DNA from: Marinactinospora thermotolerans DSM 45154
GTDB taxonomy: Bacteria > Actinomycetota > Actinomycetes > Streptosporangiales > Streptosporangiaceae
Reading direction: 5' to 3'
Assembly: GCF_900167435.1 (NCBI RefSeq)
Contig: NZ_FUWS01000003.1
Location: 434,001 to 498,000, forward strand
DNA: 64,000 bases
The translations under genes and the position numbers were made by a program. Positions 15,651 to 23,016 of the stretch are shown here, piece after piece. Position 1 is the first letter of the stretch; every line of letters starts with the position of its first letter. The notes under the pieces were generated by a model that was given only the letters and a program-made list of their open reading frames with translations, searched no databases and was not told the origin of the DNA.

Positions 15651-16853
15651 ATGACTTTGCGGGAACTCTTCGTGGCCGACTACCGCGCGGGCCGCACCTA
15701 CGCCGTCGAGGACGGCGCCGTGCGCGCGCTGGGCGGCGCGGTCCTGGCCGAGCACGCCGGGGTCCTCTCCCTGCCCGGCCGTGGAGAGGGACCCGCCGAA
15801 CTGGCCTTCGTCGACGACCGCTCCGGCGCCCTCGTCGTCTCCGGCCCCCGCGGTGAGCGGCGCATCCCCGTGGCCATCCCCGGAGAACACCTCGCCTGCG
15901 ACGCCTCGGGCCGCTACGTGGTGGTGACGACCGGACTGGGCGCGAACGCGGCGGCCTGGAGCGACGTCGTCACCCTCGTCGATCTGGACCGGGGCGAGTC
16001 CGTGCGGTTTCGCGCCCGGGTCGGCGAGCCCGGGGCGATGATCGTCCCCGACCAGGCCGACGGGGAACCGGTGATCGTGCTGCGCCACCGAGAACCCGGG
16101 GCCATCGAGGCGTTCCCGCTCTCCCGCTGCCTCGACGTCGCCCCCCACGTGCCCCGGATCGTCGGCGCCGCTATCGACGACATCGCCGATGACGGCCACG
16201 GCGATGTCGTCGACCAGCGCACCGGCATCGCGGCGACCGCGACCGGCAGGGGACTGGAACGCTTCGTCGTGGACGGCGGCGTGCCGCGCATGCTCGGCGT
16301 CGTCGCCTGGCCGGTCCCCGGACGCGCCTACTACCTGCGCCTCGACCAGGCCGCCGGCCACGCCGTGGGCGTGGTCCGGGGCGGCCCGGCCTCCCCGACG
16401 GCGTGGACCGAGTGGACGAACCACCTGGTCGACATCGACCTGACCACCGGGCGGACACGCTGCCTTCGACTGCCAGGAGGGCTCGCCTTCCGGTTCGCGC
16501 TCGGCGGCACGAGCGCCGCCGTCGCCACGATCCATCCCGACGGGGACGAGCTGACCGTCGTCGAACGCGCCGGGCCGCGGCTGAGCGTCTCGCAGCGGAC
16601 ACCGCTTCCCGCGATGTCGCGCCCACCGGCCGCGGGCCGGCTGCCCTGGGACCCGGTCGGCGACTCGCCGGCACAGCGGCGGGCCGTGGCCGTCGATCCG
16701 ACCGGCACGACGGTCGCGGTGACCCGAGGGGGCGACGGCCAGCTGCACCTGCTGCGCGACGGCCGGCTGCACACCGTCACCATGCCCAGCCCGCTCGACG
16801 AGGGCGGGCACCTGTACTGGCACGGCGGCCACATCGACCCCGTCGGCCGGTGA
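15651..16853 (+). CDS. Cytoplasmic beta-propeller-like protein of unknown function
   Basis: A 400-residue protein that I do not recognise as a named family. It has repeated short strands and turns of WD/NHL-like type (VVVTTGLGANAAAWSDVVTLVDLDRGESV, HLVDIDLTTGRTRCLRL, AVAVDPTGTTVAVTRGGDGQLHLL). These suggest a beta-propeller similar to the N-terminal domain of prolyl oligopeptidases. It has no signal peptide, membrane helix or hydrolase motif. The gene overlaps the prolyl oligopeptidase gene by 4 bp (GTGA). It could be a separate propeller partner that gates or binds the peptide. It is the first gene of the operon and its ATG at 15651 appears to be leaderless. Confidence 0.7.
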   Translation: MTLRELFVADYRAGRTYAVEDGAVRALGGAVLAEHAGVLSLPGRGEGPAELAFVDDRSGALVVSGPRGERRIPVAIPGEHLACDASGRYVVVTTGLGANAAAWSDVVTLVDLDRGESVRFRARVGEPGAMIVPDQADGEPVIVLRHREPGAIEAFPLSRCLDVAPHVPRIVGAAIDDIADDGHGDVVDQRTGIAATATGRGLERFVVDGGVPRMLGVVAWPVPGRAYYLRLDQAAGHAVGVVRGGPASPTAWTEWTNHLVDIDLTTGRTRCLRLPGGLAFRFALGGTSAAVATIHPDGDELTVVERAGPRLSVSQRTPLPAMSRPPAAGRLPWDPVGDSPAQRRAVAVDPTGTTVAVTRGGDGQLHLLRDGRLHTVTMPSPLDEGGHLYWHGGHIDPVGR

Positions 16854-18604
16854 AAACGGTGACCGACCTCCCCCCTCCCACCATCCCCGCCATCGACGCC
16901 GCGCTCACGACGTGGGAACGGCACGGGCGCCCGGGCCTGCCGCACAACGGGTTCGCGCTCAGCCGGCCCGCGGGGCGCCCACGGCAGGGGATCTACCGCG
17001 TGGACACCGGCGCGTTGGTGATCGAGCCCGAGGGGCACATCCTGCGCATGGCCCCCTCGCCGGACGGCCGCCGCATCTGCGTCCAACTGGCCGAACGCGC
17101 GGACGAGGACGCCGCCCTGGGACTGGTCGACGTCGCCACGGGCGCGCTGCGGCTCTACCCGGACATCCGCTGCCGCTACGACCCCATGCTCTGGCACGAC
17201 GACTCCACCACCGTCGAGCTGGTCGCCGGCCGCTCCCACGGCGTCGTCGGCCTCGACGCGGACACCGGACGCTGGTCGGCCACGGCCGCGCCGCCGGGCA
17301 TCCGGCTCAGGCTCTTCCCGGGAGGCGCGCGCGGGCTGTTCGCCGAAAGCCGCCCGGGCCGGCCCACCCGCCTGGTCGACCGCGCCACCGGGACCGAACT
17401 CGCCACGTTCGCCGCCATCGCCCGGGTGCTGTCCGTCGGGGATGACGTCGCCGTGGACGACGGAACCCGCCTGCACGTCCTCGACCCGCGCGACGGCACC
17501 CGGAGATGGCACTGGGGGGATCCGGCCCTGCGGATCACCTCGGCGGCCGCCCTCGACGAGGACCTCATGGTCGTCGGCGTGCGCGCCGGGCGCAGCGTCA
17601 TCGTGCGGCTCGCCCACGGCGCGGTCACGGCCGAACGGGAGGTCGCCTACCAGGGCGGCCCGGCGGTCGCGACCGGGGTGAGCGCCGACGCCGGCCGGTT
17701 CCACGTCCTCGTCGAAGGCCCGGTGCTGCCCCCGCGGGTCGTGCCCGCCGACGAGCTGCTGTCCGATCGGCCCGCCAGAGTCCGCCGGGCGGCCCCGGCG
17801 CGCACCGAACGGCACGCCGTGACCGCCGACGACGGCACGCGCATACCGGTCGTGGTCACCTCCCCGAGGAACGCCGACGGCCCCACGCCGTTGATCCTGA
17901 CCTGCTACGGCGGCTTCGGCGTGCCGAGCCTGCCGGTGTTCGAGCCCACCGTGCCGGCCTGGATCGAGCACGGCGGACGCTACGCCATCGCGCAGGTCCG
18001 GGGCGGCGGCGAGCACGGCAGCGCGTGGCGGCGGGCCGGATACGGCCCGCGCAAGGCGCGCGGTATCGACGACCTGGCCGCCGTCGCGCGCGGCCTGGCC
18101 GAGGCCGGTCTCACCCGGCCCGACCTGCTCGTCCTGGCCGGCGCCTCCCACGGCGGGGTGCTGGCGGCCAGCTGCGCGCTGGGGACCCCGGGGCTGTGCG
18201 CCGGTGTCGTCAGCACCGCGGCGCCACTCGACCTGCTCAACCTCGACGCCCACCCGCTCGGGCGACAGTGGGCCGGCGAGTTCGGCGCCTCGGACACCCC
18301 CGAGGGGGTCGAGCGCCTGCGCCGGATCTCACCGCTGTACCGTGCCGAGACGCTGGCCCCCGGCACCACGCCTCCCCGCTTCCTCGGCATCGTGCTGGCG
18401 GAGGACTCCCGGGTGGCCGCCGACGACACCCTGGCGGTCGCCGAGGCGCTGCGCCGCGCCGGCGGTGACGCCACGGTGTGGCGCGCACCGCGCACGGGGC
18501 ACGGCGGCAACCACCTCGACAGCCTGCACCGCTTCGGGGCGGCCGTGCTCGGCTTCGCCGCCACCACCACCGGATCGCCACGGACCACCCCATCGACACC
18601 GTGA
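16850..18604 (+). CDS. Prolyl oligopeptidase (S9) family serine peptidase
   Basis: A 584-residue protein. Residues 1-330 form a propeller-like domain and the rest an S9 alpha/beta hydrolase. The segment LILTCYGGFGVPSLPVFEPT is followed by VRGGGEHGSAWRRAGYGPRKA, both typical of family S9A. The catalytic triad is probably Ser433 in GASHGG (His in place of the usual Tyr), Asp519 in AEDSRV and His551 in TGHGGN. S9A enzymes cut or transpeptidise after proline in peptides shorter than about 30 residues. In this locus it may process the precursor or linearise the recaptured product to free metal. No signal peptide is present. GTG 16850 overlaps the previous stop. Confidence 0.85.
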   Translation: MKTVTDLPPPTIPAIDAALTTWERHGRPGLPHNGFALSRPAGRPRQGIYRVDTGALVIEPEGHILRMAPSPDGRRICVQLAERADEDAALGLVDVATGALRLYPDIRCRYDPMLWHDDSTTVELVAGRSHGVVGLDADTGRWSATAAPPGIRLRLFPGGARGLFAESRPGRPTRLVDRATGTELATFAAIARVLSVGDDVAVDDGTRLHVLDPRDGTRRWHWGDPALRITSAAALDEDLMVVGVRAGRSVIVRLAHGAVTAEREVAYQGGPAVATGVSADAGRFHVLVEGPVLPPRVVPADELLSDRPARVRRAAPARTERHAVTADDGTRIPVVVTSPRNADGPTPLILTCYGGFGVPSLPVFEPTVPAWIEHGGRYAIAQVRGGGEHGSAWRRAGYGPRKARGIDDLAAVARGLAEAGLTRPDLLVLAGASHGGVLAASCALGTPGLCAGVVSTAAPLDLLNLDAHPLGRQWAGEFGASDTPEGVERLRRISPLYRAETLAPGTTPPRFLGIVLAEDSRVAADDTLAVAEALRRAGGDATVWRAPRTGHGGNHLDSLHRFGAAVLGFAATTTGSPRTTPSTP

Positions 18605-18650
18605 GAGAGCACCCGAAACAGATGGCACAGACAACCAACGGAGACGCGCG

Positions 18651-19790
18651 TTGACCTCCCTCGAACGCCTTCCACCCGATGCGCGCCCGGGGGCATCGGC
18701 CTCCGCCGACCCTCCGGCCGCCCCCGCGGGCTCCCCTCGGCGGCGTGGCGCGCTCGCCGTCCGGATCCTCGTTCCGACCCTGACGCTCGTGCTGCTGACG
18801 GTGCTGCTGCTGTCGACGAGCATCGGCACGATCGCGGTGTCCCCGGCGGACGCCCTGCGCATCGTCATCGGCCATCTCGTGCCCGGGATGCCCTGGATGT
18901 CGGACGGTTCGCTGACCACGGTGCAGGACAACGCCGTCTGGCAGTTCCGGCTGCCCCGCGCGCTCCTGGCCGCGACCACCGGCGCCGCGCTCGCGCTGGC
19001 CGGCGCGCTGATGCAGGCCGTGGTCCACAACTCCCTGGCCGAGCCCTACATCCTCGGCGTCTCCGCCGGCGCCGGCGTCGGCGCGGTGTCCTTCATCGTC
19101 CTGGGCGTCGGGGTCAGCACCCTCGGGGTGGGGACCTCGGCCTTCCTGGGCGCGCTCGTGGCCACCGCCGCCGTGTACGTCCTGGCCCGCAAGAACGGCC
19201 GTATCGCACCGCAACGGCTCATCCTCGCGGGCGTCGCCCTGGGCTCCCTGTTCAGCGCCGTGACCAGCTACCTGACCATCACCACCGACGCCCAGAACGT
19301 CTTCAGCATCATGTTCTTCCTGCTGGGCTCGGTCTCCGCCGCCACGATGGGACACCTCGCCCTGCCGGTGGCGGCGCTGCTCGCCGTCGGGCTCTACGCC
19401 GCGTTCCGCGCGCGGGCGCTCAACGCCCTTCTCGTCGGCGACGACGCCGCGGCGTCGCTGGGCGTCAACGTCGACCGGCTGCGCAGCGGCACCCTCGTCG
19501 CCGCGGCCCTGCTGACCGGGTCGGTCGTCGCGGTCTCCGGCGGCATCGGCTTCGTCGGGCTGGTCCTCCCCCACATCGCGCGCATCGTCGTCGGTTCCGA
19601 TCACCGCAGGATGCTCCCGGTCGCCCTCCTCGGCGGAGCGGCGTTCCTCGCCACCTGCGATCTGCTCGCCCGGACCCTGGCCGCCCCCGCGGAGATCCCG
19701 TTGGGCGTGCTCACCGCGCTGGTCGGAGCGCCGTTCTTCCTGTGGTTGTTGCGGCGCGACCGCGCCGAGAGCGTGGGGGTGGGTCGATGA
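18651..19790 (+). CDS. FecCD/BtuC-type ABC permease for metal-chelate uptake
   Basis: A 379-residue integral membrane protein with about ten helices. The signatures QFRLPRALLAATTGAALALAGALMQ, NSLAEPYILGVSAGAGVGAV and GIGFVGLVLPHIARIVVGSDHR are the hallmark phrases of the FecCD family, which imports iron-siderophores, haem, cobalamin and other chelates. Only one permease gene is present, so it should act as a homodimer. TTG 18651 follows GGAG by seven bases and lies 46 bp after the peptidase stop. It is followed without gap by its ATPase and receptor. Context points to the locus's own peptide as ligand; the metal is not readable from sequence. Confidence 0.92.
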   Translation: MTSLERLPPDARPGASASADPPAAPAGSPRRRGALAVRILVPTLTLVLLTVLLLSTSIGTIAVSPADALRIVIGHLVPGMPWMSDGSLTTVQDNAVWQFRLPRALLAATTGAALALAGALMQAVVHNSLAEPYILGVSAGAGVGAVSFIVLGVGVSTLGVGTSAFLGALVATAAVYVLARKNGRIAPQRLILAGVALGSLFSAVTSYLTITTDAQNVFSIMFFLLGSVSAATMGHLALPVAALLAVGLYAAFRARALNALLVGDDAAASLGVNVDRLRSGTLVAAALLTGSVVAVSGGIGFVGLVLPHIARIVVGSDHRRMLPVALLGGAAFLATCDLLARTLAAPAEIPLGVLTALVGAPFFLWLLRRDRAESVGVGR

Positions 19791-20623
19791 GGGTGGACAT
19801 CGAGAACATCGGCGCCCACCGCGGTGGGCGCCCCGTCATCACCGACGTGAGCGTCTCGGTGCCCTCGGGCACCGTGCTCGGGCTGCTCGGCCCCAACGGG
19901 AGCGGCAAGTCCACGCTGTTGCGTGTCGTGTCGGGCCTCGCGGCACCCTCGGCCGGGCGCGTGCGCTTCGGCGGCACCGACATCGCCACCCTGAACCGCA
20001 GGAAGCTGGCCCAGCACGTGGCGGTGATGGCGCAGGAGCACAGCGAGGAGTTCGAGATCCCCGTCCTCGACATGGTCCTGCTCGGACGTATCCCGCACGG
20101 CCGCGGCTACGGCCGCGACTCCGACCGCGACATCGCCGTCGCGCGGCAGGCGCTCGCCCGGGTCGGGGCCGCGCACCTGGTCGACCGCTCCTTCTCCGCG
20201 CTGTCAGGGGGCGAGCGCCAGCGCGTGCTTTTTGCCCGCGCGCTCGCCCAGGACACCCCCGTACTCGTCCTGGACGAGCCCACGAACCATCTCGACATCG
20301 CCCACCAGCTCGAACTCCTCGACCTGGTCAAGGCCACCGACCGCACCGTCCTGATCGCCCTGCACGACCTGAACCTGGCCGCGCGCTCCTGCGACGCCAT
20401 CGGCGTCTTGGCCGAGGGCCGCCTGCTCTCCCACGGCACACCCGACGAGGTCTTGCACACCGACCTGATCCGCTCGGTCTTCGGCGTCGAGTCGACCGCT
20501 GTCGCCCATCCGCGTTCCGGACGGCAGCACTTCCTCTTCGACGCCCGCAGCCCGTCGAGGTCGGACAGTCACGACCCCGCTGACCAGTCCATCCCGACCC
20601 AGGAAGAAATCACCGCCCCATGA
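19787..20623 (+). CDS. ABC ATPase for metal-chelate uptake (FecE/BtuD-like)
   Basis: A 278-residue ATPase. It shows Walker A GPNGSGKST, a Q-loop region VAVMAQEHSEEFE, signature LSGGERQRVLFARALAQ, Walker B VLVLDEPTNHLD and H-loop ALHDLNLA. All are typical of iron-chelate and cobalamin importers, and LLGRIPHGRGYG is characteristic of the subfamily. The ATG overlaps the permease stop (ATGA) and its own stop overlaps the receptor ATG, so the three are translationally coupled. A C-terminal extension of about 25 polar residues has no known role. Confidence 0.92.
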   Translation: MRVDIENIGAHRGGRPVITDVSVSVPSGTVLGLLGPNGSGKSTLLRVVSGLAAPSAGRVRFGGTDIATLNRRKLAQHVAVMAQEHSEEFEIPVLDMVLLGRIPHGRGYGRDSDRDIAVARQALARVGAAHLVDRSFSALSGGERQRVLFARALAQDTPVLVLDEPTNHLDIAHQLELLDLVKATDRTVLIALHDLNLAARSCDAIGVLAEGRLLSHGTPDEVLHTDLIRSVFGVESTAVAHPRSGRQHFLFDARSPSRSDSHDPADQSIPTQEEITAP

Positions 20624-21663
20624 CACGCACCGAGACCCGGGCCGTGCCCCGGCACCGTGCCCGCCCCCGCAACCTCCCGACCGTGTTCGCCGCGCTCGCG
20701 GTGATGCCGCTGGCCCTGACCGCCTGCGGCACCGGTGTCACCGACGCCCCGGCGGACACCAACGCCTCCGGATCGGCCGTGACGATCACGAACTGCGGCC
20801 GGGAGCTGTCCTTCGACACCGCCCCCACCAGCGTCGTCGGCATGATGCCCTCGCAGACCGAGCTGCTCATCCGGCTCGGCGTCGGGGACTCCATCGTCGG
20901 TCAGGCCCAGACCGAGGTCTCGGCGTTGCCGGACGACGTCGCCGACCAGGCCGCCGACATCCCGGTGCTCAGCACCGACGTCCCACCGGCGCGCGAGGAC
21001 CTCCTCGCCGCGGCCCCCGACCTGGTCGTCTCCCCCACCGAGTACGAGTTCACCGCGGAACAGGGCTTCGCCAGCATCGACCAGCTGGAGCAGAACGGCG
21101 CCAAGGCATATGTCGCGACCGGTGGTTGCGCCGACCGCCGCAACAGCGCGGAGGTCACCGACCTCCTGACGGACATCACCAACCTCGGCGCGATCCTGCG
21201 GGTCCCCGACGCCGCCGACCAGCTCGTCCAGGACGCCGAGGAACGACTGTCCGCGGTCGAGAGCGCCATCGGCGACTCGCCGCGCCCCTCCGTCGCGCAG
21301 GTCTTCCTGGAGGGCGAATCGCTGTCGGCCATCGGCGCCGGCATCGAGGCGGACATCATCGACACCGCCGGCGGCGCCAACGTCTTCGACCCCGACGCCC
21401 CCGAGTTCGCCGAGTTCTTCGCCGCCCAGATCAACCCCGAGGAGATCGTCAGCCGCAACCCCGACGCCATCGTGTTCGGCGTGCGAGGACCCGAGGAGGA
21501 GCAGCAGACCCGCGACTACCTCCGCCGCACCTTCCCCGATGTTCCCGCGGTGAAGGACGACCTCCTCATCGCCGTCCCCTCGAGCGACCTGTTCCCCGGC
21601 ACCCTGGGCAACATCGACGCGGTGGAGACGATCGCCCACGCCCTCCACCCGGACGCGTTCTGA
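20620..21663 (+). CDS. Periplasmic-binding-type lipoprotein receptor for a metal chelate
   Basis: A 347-residue lipoprotein. A basic N-terminus and hydrophobic stretch end in lipobox LTAC with lipidated Cys36. A class III (FhuD/BtuF) binding protein follows: VTITNCGRELSFDTAPTSVVGMMPSQTELLIRLGVGDSIVG and LLAAAPDLVVSPTEYEFTAEQG are the typical N-lobe phrases. It should capture the loaded chelate at the cell surface and hand it to the permease. Many acidic residues and two non-lipobox Cys (in TNCGR and GGCADRRN) are seen. This is the last gene of the rightward operon; a long hairpin follows. Confidence 0.92.
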   Translation: MTRTETRAVPRHRARPRNLPTVFAALAVMPLALTACGTGVTDAPADTNASGSAVTITNCGRELSFDTAPTSVVGMMPSQTELLIRLGVGDSIVGQAQTEVSALPDDVADQAADIPVLSTDVPPAREDLLAAAPDLVVSPTEYEFTAEQGFASIDQLEQNGAKAYVATGGCADRRNSAEVTDLLTDITNLGAILRVPDAADQLVQDAEERLSAVESAIGDSPRPSVAQVFLEGESLSAIGAGIEADIIDTAGGANVFDPDAPEFAEFFAAQINPEEIVSRNPDAIVFGVRGPEEEQQTRDYLRRTFPDVPAVKDDLLIAVPSSDLFPGTLGNIDAVETIAHALHPDAF

Positions 21664-21707
21664 GCCGAGGGCCCTCACGGGTCCGGCCCATGCCCGACGT
21701 CACGGGC

Positions 21708-21766
21708 GGGGCGGGCCGTGCCCACTGTCCGTGAACGTTCACGGCCACAAGGGCACGGCCCGCCCC
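21708..21766. terminator. Nested bidirectional hairpin at the end of the uptake operon
   Basis: GGGGCGGGCCGTGCCC (21708-21723) pairs perfectly with 21751-21766. The 27-base loop itself contains the perfect 16-base palindrome CCGTGAACGTTCACGG (21729-21744). It lies between convergent genes and likely stops transcription both ways. Confidence 0.75.
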
Positions 21767-21839
21767 ACGGCCCCCGCGTGGCCCCTCTCGTCCGTCAGGC
21801 CGGGAGGGGCCACGGCGGGGCGTCCGAACAGCGGGTGGC

Positions 21840-22712
21840 TCAGCGGGTGCCGGTCAGGCCGCCGGTGACGGCGACGATCTCGCCGACGGTGTAGCTGGAG
21901 TCGGCGTCGGAGGCCAGGTAGACGTAGACCGGCGCGATCTCCTCCGGCTGGGCCACGCGCCCCAGCGGTCCCTGGCTGCCGAGGTGGGCCAGGCCCTCCT
22001 CGGGCATGTTCTGGTCGGCGACGTTGAGCACCGTCCAGGTCGGCCCCGGGGCGGCGACGTTGGCGCGGACGCCGTCCTTGGCCAGGCGCGAGGCGATCGG
22101 CTTGGTGAAGTTGACCAGGGCGGCCTTGGCCGCCGCGTAGTCGATCATGGTGTCGCCGCCCTTGAGCGCCTCCTCCGAGGCGGTCGCGATGATCGCGTCG
22201 CCGGCCTTCAGGTGGGGGCGGGCCGCCTGCACGAGGTGGAAACAGGCGTACAGGTTCACCTTGAAGGACCGGTCCCAGTCCTCGAAGGACAGCTGGGACA
22301 GGTCCGTCCGGCCGTTCAGGTGGGCCGCGTTGTCCACCAGGATGTCCAACCCGCCCAGCTCCCGCACGGTCCGTTCGACGGCCTCCCGGCAGAACGAGGC
22401 CCCGTGCAGGTCGCCGGGGAGCAGCAGGCACCTGCGGCCCTCGGCCTCCACCGCGCGCCGGGTCTCCTCCGCGTCGGGTTGCTCCTCGGGCAGGTACACG
22501 ATGGCGACGTCGGCGCTCTCGCGGGCGTGCAGCACCGCCACCGCGCGGCCGATCCCCGGGTCCCCGCCGGTGATCAGCGCGACCTTGCCGCGGAGCTTGT
22601 CCGCCGCCCGGTAGCGCTCGGCCCGGTAGCGGGGTCTGGGCTCCATGTCGCCCTCGTGCCCGGGATGCCGCTGACGCTGTTGGGGATAGGGCGGTCTCGG
22701 TTGCGAGACCAC
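21840..22712 (-). CDS. Short-chain dehydrogenase/reductase; 5' end possibly frameshifted
   Basis: A 290-residue SDR. GKVALITGGDPGIGRAVA binds NAD(P), DILVDNAAH is the NNAG-type motif, and the active site is IIATASEEALKGGDTMIDYAAAKAAL with Tyr-x-x-x-Lys. The N-terminal phrase QPRPPYPQQRQRHPGHEGDMEPRP matches a family of stress-related SDRs that begin with a P-x-Q-rich lead (from memory). The frame gives only a GTG at 22712 without a ribosome-binding site. In the neighbouring frame an ATG at 22750 sits behind AGGAGG with ideal spacing. A one-base indel in the G-run at 22714-22718 would join the two. Either the GTG is used or the gene or sequence carries a frameshift. Substrate unknown. Confidence 0.8.
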   Translation of the reverse strand: MVSQPRPPYPQQRQRHPGHEGDMEPRPRYRAERYRAADKLRGKVALITGGDPGIGRAVAVLHARESADVAIVYLPEEQPDAEETRRAVEAEGRRCLLLPGDLHGASFCREAVERTVRELGGLDILVDNAAHLNGRTDLSQLSFEDWDRSFKVNLYACFHLVQAARPHLKAGDAIIATASEEALKGGDTMIDYAAAKAALVNFTKPIASRLAKDGVRANVAAPGPTWTVLNVADQNMPEEGLAHLGSQGPLGRVAQPEEIAPVYVYLASDADSSYTVGEIVAVTGGLTGTR

Positions 22713-23016
22713 CTGGGGGCGCCACCACGGGAACCGTCGTCGTCCTGCATGCGCGAGAACCTCCTGACGCCGGCGATGACGAGGCCGGCTTCCGGGTACC
22801 ACCTGAGGCCAGGTGCCCAGGCGCGCCCCGGGAAACGGGGCGGGGACGATCGGCGCGGGCGTGTGCGGCGGGCCGCCGCCGTCCCAGGGTGATCCGGTGT
22901 CGCCGGCCGTCCGGGGGCGCCCCGCGAAGGGGAGGGAGAGGCCGCCGCGGGGGCGGTGCGGGCGCGGCGTTTCCCTCCTGGAGCGGCCGGCCCCTTCGTC
23001 CCTCCCGGCGGGGGAG
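22713..23016. other. Intergenic, with the candidate lost start of the SDR gene
   Basis: It contains the ATG at 22750 with AGGAGG that belongs to the frame next to the SDR. The remainder, about 260 bases, is G+C-rich without a recognisable gene. Confidence 0.45.

Noticed and set aside
15609..15651. A DtxR/IdeR iron box controlling the RiPP locus
   Set aside because: The repeat has no TTAGG...CCTAA character; TGAAAAC with a matching right half fits the Zur/Fur-type pattern better. Iron control by another Fur-family protein cannot be excluded.
16851..16860. TGAAAACGGT as another operator copy
   Set aside because: It lies within the stop/start overlap of two coupled genes and has no matching right half.
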